The position numbers were made by a program, and so were the translations under genes. DNA of 19,231 nt. It comes from an uncultured Alistipes sp. GTDB taxonomy: Bacteria; Bacteroidota; Bacteroidia; Bacteroidales; Rikenellaceae. The notes under the pieces are model-generated. The model made no database searches and was not told where the DNA came from. It worked only from the letters and a program-made list of their open reading frames with translations. Positions 7,901 through 17,917 of the stretch are shown piece by piece. Positions within the stretch are counted from its first letter, which is position 1, and each line of letters opens with the position of its first letter. The stretch covers positions 1-19,231 of the forward strand of contig CAMWIG010000017.1 in NCBI GenBank assembly GCA_947174295.1, given 5' to 3'.

Positions 7901-8789
7901 TTACATGAACCTCGGCACGTGCAACTGGACGGGCGATGCTCATCTCGACTCGCTCATCGAGACTACGGTCAACAACTACACCATCGAGTGGAAGAAGGCC
8001 GATGCCGCCATCAAGCGCGAGAAGTACAACCTCACCAACGGCGATGAGCTCCCGCAGACGGGCGTCATCCAGATGGCCAAGGTCTACATCGCCAAGAAGC
8101 GCAAGCTCAAAGTCGGCGACAAGATGGCAGGTCGTCACGGTAACAAGGGTATCGTTGCGCGTATCGTCCGCGACGAGGACATGCCGTTCCTCGAAGACGG
8201 TACCATCGTCGACATCTGCCTGAACCCGCTGGGTGTGCCTTCGCGAATGAACCTCGGCCAGATTTACGAGACCGTGCTCGGCTGGGCCGGCCGCGAGCTG
8301 GGCTTGAAGTTCGCCACGCCTATCTTCGACGGAGCGTCGCTCGAACAGATAAACGAGTACACGGCCAAGGCCGGCGTACCCCGCAGCGGCCGTACCTACC
8401 TCTACGACGGCGGTACGGGCGAGATGTTCGACCAGCCGGCTACGGTGGGTGTCATCTACATGCTCAAACTGGGTCACATGATCGACGACAAGATGCACGC
8501 CCGTTCGATCGGCCCGTACTCTCTCATCACGCAGCAGCCTCTGGGCGGTAAGGCTCAGTTCGGTGGTCAGCGTTTCGGAGAGATGGAGGTCTGGGCTTTG
8601 GAGGGCTTCGGCGCCGCCAACATCCTGCAAGAGATTCTTACCATCAAGTCCGACGACGTCATGGGACGCGCCAAGGCTTACGAGGCCATCGTCAAGGGCG
8701 ACAACCTGCCCAAGCCGGGTATCCCCGAGGCCATGAACGTGCTTCTGCACGAGTTGCGCGGTCTGGCACTGTCGGTCAAACTCGAATAA
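4929..8789 (+). CDS. rpoB: RNA polymerase beta subunit
   Basis: Beta subunit of RNA polymerase, forming one half of the active-site cleft and the rifampicin pocket. The protein has 1286 residues, normal for Bacteroidota. Visible landmarks are the protrusion/lobe region, the rifampicin cluster (SQLSQFMDQINPLAEVTHKRR, about 470-490), where the residues most often mutated to resistance, D477, H487 and S492 (Escherichia coli D516, H526, S531), are unchanged, then CPIESPEGPNIGLI, KVGDKMAGRHGNKGI in the active-centre region and GGKAQFGGQRFGEMEVWALE near the C terminus. There is no Shine-Dalgarno. rpoC follows after 39 bases. Expression probably depends on read-through of the terminator after rplL or on an unseen promoter in the leader. 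Confidence 0.99.
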   Translation: MSNTTQQQRISFSTVKNRVPYPDLLEVQLKSFRDFFQMDTTAENRKNEGLYKVFQENFPITDTRNNFVLEFIDYYIDPPRYSIEECLERGLTYSVPLKAKLKLYCTDDEHEDFGVVVQDVYFGTIPYMTERGTFVINGAERVIVSQLHRSPGVFFGQSMHTNGTKLYSARIIPFKGSWIEFATDINNVMYAYIDRKKKLPVTTLLRAIGFEADQQILEIFDLADEVKVTKSNLKKAVGRKLAARVLTTWVEDFVDEDTGEVVSIERNNVIVDRETVLEEEHIEQILESDTKTILLHKENPAGVDFSIIYNTLQKDPCNSEKEAVVYIYRQLRASEPPDEATARDVIDKLFFSDKRYDLGNVGRFRINNKLGLDTDPAIRTLTREDIIAIIKYLIQLINSRAEVDDIDHLSNRRVRTVGEQLSNQFSVGFVRMARTIRERMNVRDNEVFTPVDLINAKTLSSVINSFFGTSQLSQFMDQINPLAEVTHKRRLSALGPGGLSRDRAGFEVRDVHYTHYGRLCPIESPEGPNIGLISSLCVYAKISDMGFIETPYREVVDGKIDMDNSHIKYYSAEDEEGKVVAQSNMPVDDEGNFLRPDRIKARQGADFPVVTAPEVNLMDVAPNQIASIAASLIPFLEHDDANRALMGSNMMRQAVPLVTCESPIVGTGIEKDMITDSRIQVVAERDGEVVFSDATKIQVRYERTEDERICSFEPEVTTYMLPRYRRTNQNTSITLKPAVLTGEKVVKGQILTDGYSTQGGELALGRNLKVAFMPWKGYNFEDAIVISERIQREDIFTSVHVDEYIMEVRDTKRGVEELTSDIPNVSEDATKDLDANGIIRIGANVHPGDILIGKITPKGESDPSPEEKLLRAIFGDKAGDVKDASLKAQPSLHGVVIDTKLYSRAAKEGKKGKNAERAMLDQLDEKFAGQVADLTKILIQKLWTLVQGKTSTGINDYFGVELYPAGTKFTQKLLEELARSTSDEKTGVATGYMNLGTCNWTGDAHLDSLIETTVNNYTIEWKKADAAIKREKYNLTNGDELPQTGVIQMAKVYIAKKRKLKVGDKMAGRHGNKGIVARIVRDEDMPFLEDGTIVDICLNPLGVPSRMNLGQIYETVLGWAGRELGLKFATPIFDGASLEQINEYTAKAGVPRSGRTYLYDGGTGEMFDQPATVGVIYMLKLGHMIDDKMHARSIGPYSLITQQPLGGKAQFGGQRFGEMEVWALEGFGAANILQEILTIKSDDVMGRAKAYEAIVKGDNLPKPGIPEAMNVLLHELRGLALSVKLE

Positions 8790-8828
8790 TTCGGGAAGTA
8801 GGTATTAAGAAATAAAACAACAGAAGAT

Positions 8829-13082
<4,254 letters not shown>

Positions 13083-13103
13083 TCGACGATTGCCGATATA
13101 TCG

Positions 13104-13137
13104 AAAAACAGCCGCCTTTGAAAGGGCGGCTGTTTTT
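13104..13137 (+). terminator. Intrinsic terminator of rpoBC
   Basis: aaaaacagccgcc (13104-13116) pairs perfectly over 13 bases with ggcggctgttttt (13125-13137), with an eight-base loop. The 3' arm ends in five T residues, and the A run on the other arm makes it usable on both strands. It lies 22 bases after the rpoC stop. Confidence 0.92.
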
Positions 13138-13422
13138 CATTCGGACGGGGCTGTCGGCGTCGTCACTGCGGGCGGCCGTTCGTTCTGTTCGGACGTTGCA
13201 TCGGTCGTTCAGACGGGCAGATGTTTTTCGTTGGGACCTGGTGCTTTTGTTTCGTGGGGGAGCGATTGTATCGGTTTGATGGACGGCTGTTGTTCGGCAG
13301 TATGCCGTTTTGCGGCCGTTTTGCTGAGTGAAACGAACTGCAACCGTCGTGCGGCTGATTCAGACGTCGTGCGGCAGCGGACGGGCGGCGTGCGGGCCTG
13401 GTTTGCGGCGATGCGCGATATG
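13138..13422. other. Non-coding spacer between converging operons
   Basis: I see no credible gene here. Open frames in the interval are extensions or shadows of neighbouring genes, with no recognisable product. The stretch is GC-rich and has a short direct repeat, cgtcgtgcggc, twice between about 13347 and 13376. It is bounded by the rpoBC terminator on the left and a bidirectional terminator on the right. Confidence 0.6.
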
Positions 13423-13464
13423 AAAACAGCAGCGGAACCTCGCGAAGTTCCGCTGCTGTTTTTT
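13423..13464 (-). terminator. Bidirectional terminator downstream of the PnuC/PnuT gene
   Basis: A perfect 16-bp inverted repeat, aaaacagcagcggaac (13423-13438) with gttccgctgctgtttt (13447-13462), and an eight-base loop. T runs follow on both strands. It lies just beyond the stop of the minus-strand transporter gene and is its natural terminator. On the plus strand it would catch read-through from rpoC. Confidence 0.9.
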
Positions 13465-13484
13465 CGGGCACCGCGGGGTGCGGG

Positions 13485-14072
13485 CTACGCTTCGTTCTGC
13501 TTGCAGAGCCGCAGCCAGCGTACGTAACCTGCGACGGCCAGTGCGGAGTAGAGCACGTAGAGCCCTGCCGTGACCGGGATTTCCTTGTAGATGTAGAGCC
13601 CTGCCGTTATGACGTCGACCGCCAGCCACACGAGCCACTGCTCCGCGTATTTGCGCGAGAGCATCCAGTATGCCACGATGCAGAGCGCCGTGGTGAGCGA
13701 ATCCCAGAACGGCACGGTGCTGTTCGTGAATCGGGTAAGCAGCATGTATATGACGGTTTGAAGCACACCCCATGCGACTGCTGCCGCGACCCATGCTGCG
13801 GGCGGTGTGCGGACGATGCCGCGTGTCTGTGCCGCCGTCTTTTCTCCGTTGGCTTTGCGGCTCCATGCCGCCAGTCCGTAGAGCCCTGCCAGAATATAGT
13901 AGACCTGCATCGAGCAGTCGGCGTAGAGTCCCGCACGATAGTAGAGCAGACCGTGAACGCACGGCATGATGAGTCCGACTATCCACAGCCGTATGTCGGC
14001 GCGGTACTCCAACCACAGGTAGAGCAGTCCGAGCGCCGCGCCGGCGATTTGCAGTATGAGTTTCAGTTCCAT
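13485..14072 (-). CDS. pnuT: PnuC-family transporter, probable thiamin transporter PnuT
   Basis: A 195-residue inner-membrane protein of the PnuC vitamin transporter family, which takes up non-phosphorylated vitamins by facilitated diffusion and relies on intracellular phosphorylation to trap them. Most of the chain is hydrophobic, with about six or seven membrane segments. The C-terminal part carries the family-typical run FWDSLTTALCIVAYWML (122-138), KYAEQWLVWLAVDV (141-154) and LYIYKEIPVTAGLYVLY. It lies downstream of a TonB-dependent receptor preceded by a TPP riboswitch. In Bacteroidota that context marks PnuT (thiamin) rather than PnuC (nicotinamide riboside); family membership is seen, the substrate is inferred. 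No thiamin pyrophosphokinase gene follows. The start at 14072 gives a normal N terminus. There is no Shine-Dalgarno. Confidence 0.85.
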   Translation of the reverse strand: MELKLILQIAGAALGLLYLWLEYRADIRLWIVGLIMPCVHGLLYYRAGLYADCSMQVYYILAGLYGLAAWSRKANGEKTAAQTRGIVRTPPAAWVAAAVAWGVLQTVIYMLLTRFTNSTVPFWDSLTTALCIVAYWMLSRKYAEQWLVWLAVDVITAGLYIYKEIPVTAGLYVLYSALAVAGYVRWLRLCKQNEA

Positions 14073-14094
14073 AGTCTTTTAATCGGCGATTGGC

Positions 14095-14251
14095 AATGAG
14101 CAATTGTTAGTTCTCCGTTGCGACTGTGTGCCGCGCTGTCATTCTGAACGAAGTGAAGAATCTCACTCGCCGGCGGATTCTTCACTTCGTTGCATTTCGT
14201 CGGAACTACGGTTTTATCCGATTGCTCATTACTAATTGATAATTGCTCATT
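14095..14251. repeat. Nested palindromic repeat between receptor and transporter genes
   Basis: The outer inverted repeat is aatgagcaatt (14095-14105) with aattgctcatt (14241-14251); a further attgctcatt stands at 14221-14230. Inside is a perfect 16-bp inverted repeat, aacgaagtgaagaatc (14147-14162) with gattcttcacttcgtt (14176-14191), separated by 13 bases. The outer repeat overlaps the TAA stop of the receptor gene (14250-14252). It fills nearly the whole gap between two co-directional genes and encodes no protein. It resembles dispersed REP/MITE-like intergenic repeats; a full-genome search would be needed to confirm copies. In mRNA it would form a stable intercistronic hairpin. Confidence 0.75.
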
Positions 14252-16499
14252 AGAATTTCACCGTCACGTTGGCCAGCACGTGGAGCGGAGCCTGCGGAAA
14301 GTAGAAGGCTTCGTCGATGCGCTTCGGTGTTTCGGAGTTCCACGTGTCCATGTAGGAGTATCCGTAGCCGTTGCTCTCGTATTCGGCGTTGAAGAGGTTG
14401 TAGACGGTAACGCCGAAGCGCACCTTTTTCGCCGCGCGGGTCCGCAGCGTGTACGACAGGTCGAGGTTCGTGACGCAGTAGCTGTCGAGCGACAGGGCTT
14501 CGTTTTCGTTGTTTGTGAAGTACTGCTTGCCGACGTAGTTCGTGCGCAGCACGGCCTCGAATCCGCAGGTGTGGAAGTTCAGGAATCCGCCGGCAATCCA
14601 CTCCGGCGAGTAGGCTATTGTCATCGTGCCGAGGTCCTGACCGTAGGTCGGGCTGGCGGAGAGCATGTCGACGTAGTGCTCGATTTCGTTGCGGCTCCAC
14701 GTGGCGTTGGCGCCCACGGTCAGCCAACGGAGCGGCCTCCATGCTGCCGAGAGCTCCACGCCGTAGCGGCGGCTGTCGGGAACGTTGACGTTCAGCGCCT
14801 CGTCGCCGTCGTTGACCATGCCCGTGGGAACCAGCTGGTCGCGGTAGGACATGTAGTAGAAGTTGGCGCCCAGGTCGAGTCGCGGCGAGTGGTAGCCGTA
14901 GCCGAGTTCGTAGTCGTAGAGCGTCTCGGACTCGGGCGACGAGTCGTCGGACGAGAACATGTAGCGGTCGGTGAAGTCCGAACGCGTTGGCTCCTTCTGC
15001 GCAATGGCGAACGACGCGTAGAGTGTGTGCCGCTCTGCGAAGGCGTATTGCAGACCGACGTGCGGATTGAAGAAGTTGTAGGTCTCGTCGACGTCTATCG
15101 GCTGCATCGCGCCTGTCGAGCTGTCGTAGTTGTCGTTCACGCCCCACGCCTTGTAGTGCACGTAGCGGTACTGCATGTCGGCGAAGATGTTCAGACCGCG
15201 CGCCGCCTCCCAGTTGGCCTTCACGAAGAGGTTGGCGTCGTGCTTGTCGACGTCGTTGTCGTACCAGCGTCCGGCGTAGCGGTCGGCTTCGAGTCCGTCG
15301 ACCCAGAGCAGCTCGCCCCAGTGCGGGCAGGTGTAGAAGCTGTACGAACCGCCGAACGCGAGCTTGAACCGCTCGGCGGAGTAGAACGCCGCGGCGTTGA
15401 TGCCGCCCAGATGGTTGCGCATCAGCTTCTCGCGAATCAAATCCTCCTTTTCGCCGCCGGCGAGCCCCGTGATGTTAGTGTATTCGAACAGCTTCTTGCT
15501 ATCCTTGTACTGCTTGTAGTATCCGTATCCGTAGGTGTAGAATCCCGTGAGATTCATCGACCAGCGATTGTCGAACGTGTGTGTGATGATGAGCTGGTTG
15601 TTGATTTGCAGATAGTTGTCGGTGTGGTCGTCGTAATAGTCGACATGCTGTCCGTCGGCCAGTACGAACGGACCGTTGGCGCTGGCATACTGGCCCTCGG
15701 TGTGGTAGCGGCGTCCGTAGAGGGCCATGTCCTCCTTAGATACGCCCGTGTAGGTCAGGTAGGTGCGGGCCTTGCCGCCGAACGAGAGGAGCTTCACCAT
15801 GGTGCTGCCGTCGTAGTAGGCGCCCTGCAACATGTATGATTTCAGGTCGGTCGCTCCGCGGTCGATGTAGCCGTCCGAGCCGATGTGCGTCAGACGAGCG
15901 TCGACCATCCAGTGGCCGCCCATGAGACCCGAGCCGACGTGCACGGCCTGCTTGTTGGTGTTGTACGAGCCGTAGGAGAGCGATGCGTCGCCGCCGAATT
16001 CGGTGGCGAGCGACGAGGTGGTCATATTCACCGCACCGCCGAAGGCTCCCGTTCCGTTGGTCGACGTTCCGGCGCCGCGCTGCACCTGCATGTCGCCCAC
16101 GGCCGAGATGAGGTCGGGCGTGTCGTACCAGTACATCGAGTGGGAGTCGGGGTTGTTCATCGCCACGCCGTTGATGGTGACGTTCAGGCGCGTGGCGTCA
16201 GTGCCGCGCAGACGCATCGACGTGCCGCCGATTCCGATGCCGGTTTCGTTCGTCGCAATCATCGAGGGCGTGAGTGCCAGCACCGACGGTATGTCGAGTC
16301 CGTAGCTGTTGCGCTCGACCTCCTCGCGCGAGATGTCGGCGTAGGCGACGGGCGTCTGCTTCGATGCGCGCGTGGCCGTAACTTCGATTTGCTGAATGTC
16401 GTAGACCGACAGTGAGTCGAGCACCGGGTGCTCCTCTGCGTTAGCTGCGGCCGAGCAGATGGTGCTCACGGCCGCAAGGGTCAGTGTAAACCTTTTCAT
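14250..16499 (-). CDS. TonB-dependent outer-membrane receptor, probable thiamin receptor
   Basis: A 749-residue TonB-dependent receptor that would move its ligand across the outer membrane with TonB/ExbBD energy. It has a signal peptide (MKRFTLTLAAVSTICSAAANA, cleavage near 21), a likely TonB-box region around 36-46 (QQIEVTATRAS), a plug domain (about 48-160, with MRLRGTDATRLNVTINGVAMNNPDSH and VQRGAGTSTNGTGAFGGAVNM) and a long beta-barrel ending in the terminal aromatic residue of outer-membrane proteins (ANVTVKF). There is no SusC-like N-terminal extension. A TPP riboswitch and a consensus promoter stand upstream and a PnuT-like gene downstream, so thiamin or a thiamin phosphate is the likely ligand. 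The receptor class is certain; the ligand is inferred from context. Confidence 0.93.
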   Translation of the reverse strand: MKRFTLTLAAVSTICSAAANAEEHPVLDSLSVYDIQQIEVTATRASKQTPVAYADISREEVERNSYGLDIPSVLALTPSMIATNETGIGIGGTSMRLRGTDATRLNVTINGVAMNNPDSHSMYWYDTPDLISAVGDMQVQRGAGTSTNGTGAFGGAVNMTTSSLATEFGGDASLSYGSYNTNKQAVHVGSGLMGGHWMVDARLTHIGSDGYIDRGATDLKSYMLQGAYYDGSTMVKLLSFGGKARTYLTYTGVSKEDMALYGRRYHTEGQYASANGPFVLADGQHVDYYDDHTDNYLQINNQLIITHTFDNRWSMNLTGFYTYGYGYYKQYKDSKKLFEYTNITGLAGGEKEDLIREKLMRNHLGGINAAAFYSAERFKLAFGGSYSFYTCPHWGELLWVDGLEADRYAGRWYDNDVDKHDANLFVKANWEAARGLNIFADMQYRYVHYKAWGVNDNYDSSTGAMQPIDVDETYNFFNPHVGLQYAFAERHTLYASFAIAQKEPTRSDFTDRYMFSSDDSSPESETLYDYELGYGYHSPRLDLGANFYYMSYRDQLVPTGMVNDGDEALNVNVPDSRRYGVELSAAWRPLRWLTVGANATWSRNEIEHYVDMLSASPTYGQDLGTMTIAYSPEWIAGGFLNFHTCGFEAVLRTNYVGKQYFTNNENEALSLDSYCVTNLDLSYTLRTRAAKKVRFGVTVYNLFNAEYESNGYGYSYMDTWNSETPKRIDEAFYFPQAPLHVLANVTVKF

Positions 16500-16550
16500 A
16501 AAACTCTGTTTTTTTAGAGAACTCTGAAAAGGGGTATTTTTGTCGATTAT

Positions 16551-16630
16551 GCTATCCCGGTCTCGGCATTACCCGTATCCGGTTCAATGGGTATAATCTC
16601 AGCCTGACAGTAAGGCACCCCTTCGGAAAT
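16551..16630 (-). ncRNA. TPP (thi-box) riboswitch aptamer
   Basis: Read on the minus strand, the conserved thi-box pieces appear in order: GGGGTGCC, a short P3 (GCCT/AGGC), GGCTGAGA, TACCC, TGAACCGGAT, GGGTAATGCC and GGGATAGC. P2 is GGGGT with ACCC. P4/P5 use CCGG/CCGG and CGG/CCG. The aptamer ends about 50 bases before the start codon of the TonB receptor and begins just behind a promoter. By family knowledge, TPP binding lowers expression of the downstream uptake genes. No terminator hairpin with a T run lies between aptamer and start, so control of translation initiation is more likely than termination. Confidence 0.95.
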
Positions 16631-16636
16631 TCGATG

Positions 16637-16667
16637 CAAAGGTATGCAAAAATTTTCAATATGCAAT
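16637..16667 (-). promoter_or_regulatory. Consensus Bacteroidota promoter of the thiamin operon
   Basis: On the minus strand ATTG (16667-16664) is followed by exactly 19 bases and then TACCTTTG (16644-16637). This matches the known Bacteroides primary-sigma pattern TTG, 19 bases, TAnnTTTG. Transcription should start a few bases before the riboswitch, so the mRNA begins almost directly with the aptamer. It stands just beyond the terminator of the preceding operon. Confidence 0.85.
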
Positions 16668-16688
16668 TATGCGGCAGGGGCTTGTGCG

Positions 16689-16723
16689 AAAAAGGCCGCC
16701 GGGCTGTTTGCCGGGCGACCTTT
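16689..16723 (-). terminator. Terminator of the bamA-skp operon
   Basis: On the minus strand AAAGGTCGCCCGGC pairs with GCCCGGCGGCCTTT with one mismatch and one G-T pair around a short AAACA loop, and T residues end the 3' arm. It lies 25 bases beyond the stop of the second Skp gene and just before the promoter of the thiamin operon, so the two minus-strand units look transcriptionally separate. Confidence 0.85.
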
Positions 16724-16747
16724 CGTGTCGTGTGTTTGTATTCCGAA

Positions 16748-17281
16748 TTACTGCAAGGGCTGTGCGTCGGCCGGAATGCCGAGCTCGGCTTTCGCCTGAC
16801 CCAGCAGGTCGGTCAGAGCCTCCTCGTCGAAGTATGCCATCGAGGGAACCGACGTGTCGAACACCGCGAGGTAGCCGCCGGCCTTCGAAATCTTGTTCAC
16901 GGCCTCGGTAGCCTTGGTGAGAATGGGCTCCGACATCTCGGCGCGCTTCTTCTGCAAGTCGCCCTGAGCCCACTGGTCGAACTCTTGGAGACGCTTCTGC
17001 ATGTCCTGAATCTCCTGCTCCTTGACGTTGCGCACACCCTCCGAGAGGTTGTTGTACTCCTTCATGAAGTCGTTGTATTTGTTGTTGAGCTCCACCTGCA
17101 AGGTCTCCATCTGCTCTTGGAGGTCCTTCACGTAGGCTTGGAGATTGGTCTGCATCTCCTTGGTCTCGGGCATCGTTGCGATGAGCTCCTGCATGTTGAT
17201 TCGTGCGAACTTCTGTGCGAAGAGTGACGTCGACGACATCACGAGTACAACCGCGAGGGTCAGTTTGATGAATCTTTTCAT
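16748..17281 (-). CDS. OmpH/Skp family periplasmic chaperone, second copy
   Basis: A 177-residue Skp-like chaperone that would hold unfolded outer-membrane proteins in the periplasm on their way to the BAM complex. It has a signal peptide (MKRFIKLTLAVVLVMSSTSLFA, cleavage near 22). The mature chain starts with the family-typical QKFARINMQELIATMPE, followed by a long helical region rich in E, Q, K and L (about 40-125) that would form the tentacles. The end contains GGYLAVFDTS and a short C-terminal helix. It lies 38 bases behind another Skp gene and before a terminator. The two copies have clearly diverged in sequence, so different clients or partners are possible. Confidence 0.92.
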   Translation of the reverse strand: MKRFIKLTLAVVLVMSSTSLFAQKFARINMQELIATMPETKEMQTNLQAYVKDLQEQMETLQVELNNKYNDFMKEYNNLSEGVRNVKEQEIQDMQKRLQEFDQWAQGDLQKKRAEMSEPILTKATEAVNKISKAGGYLAVFDTSVPSMAYFDEEALTDLLGQAKAELGIPADAQPLQ

Positions 17282-17319
17282 AAATTTCGTTAAGTGTTTA
17301 ATTTTTTTAAGTTTCTTCT

Positions 17320-17832
17320 TTACTGTTTCATGGCGTCGATGATGGCCTGCGTGCGGTCTATCGACTTCGACTCGTAGAGCAGCGTCGGGTTGGCGGCCTT
17401 GTCCACCACCAGGTCCACGCCGTTGGCTGCGGCGTACTTCTCTATTGCCGCGAACACGCGCTCCTGTATGGGTTTTATGAGCTCCACCCGCTTCTGCATG
17501 AGCGTGCCGTTCTGGCCGAATATTCCCTCCTGGAATTTGGTAGCCTCCTCCTCCTTCGTCAGGATTTCGTTCTCGCGCGCCGTGCGTGCGCTCTCGGAGA
17601 GGTAGGGACGCTGGTTGTTGACATAGTTGTTGTAGAGATTCTCTACCTCCTGGAACTTGGCGTCGACCTGACGCTGGTACTGCTCGCCCAGTTCGTCGAT
17701 TGTCTTCAACGCCGTGTTGTAGCTATCTATCGACTTGAAAATCTTTTCGCTGTCGACGGTTATGACATTCTGCGCCGATGCCGCGCCTGCGGCGAATACT
17801 ACGGCCATAGCTGCTAAAATCAGTCGTTTCAT
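17320..17832 (-). CDS. OmpH/Skp family periplasmic chaperone, first copy
   Basis: A 170-residue periplasmic chaperone of the OmpH/Skp family. It has a signal peptide (MKRLILAAMAVVFAAGAASA, cleavage after 20). The mature start QNVITVDSEKIFKSID matches the beta strand that opens the Skp body. A long charged helical region (about 40-125) with many Q, E and K residues follows, then a C-terminal body segment with GVDLVVDKAANPTLLYESKSID. It lies 85 bases downstream of bamA, the typical place for Skp. No promoter with both consensus elements was found in that gap, so co-transcription with bamA is likely. The start is fixed by the signal peptide. Confidence 0.93.
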   Translation of the reverse strand: MKRLILAAMAVVFAAGAASAQNVITVDSEKIFKSIDSYNTALKTIDELGEQYQRQVDAKFQEVENLYNNYVNNQRPYLSESARTARENEILTKEEEATKFQEGIFGQNGTLMQKRVELIKPIQERVFAAIEKYAAANGVDLVVDKAANPTLLYESKSIDRTQAIIDAMKQ

Positions 17833-17917
17833 AATCGCGGAGTTTTGTTGGTTTCCTGCTTCGTTATGTAAATATAACCGAATTATTTCAAATTTATTGC
17901 CAGAATGCGGTTTTTTA

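Noticed and set aside
5235..8750. Very long open frame antisense to rpoB (1171 codons)
   Set aside because: A by-product of biased codon use in a GC-rich conserved gene on the other strand. The translation has no family resemblance and is rich in V, L, R and D in the way such shadows are.
13163..13471. Small open frames in the rpoC-pnuT spacer
   Set aside because: They cross a strong terminator, have no recognisable product and show shadow-like composition.
14190..15839. 549-codon open frame opposite the TonB receptor gene
   Set aside because: The real gene on the minus strand has signal peptide, plug, barrel and riboswitch. The opposite frame is valine- and arginine-rich shadow sequence.
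17889..17896. TAAATTTG box on the minus strand between bamA and the first Skp gene
   Set aside because: It matches the -7 consensus, but there is no TTG 19 bases upstream; an internal promoter is possible but unsupported.
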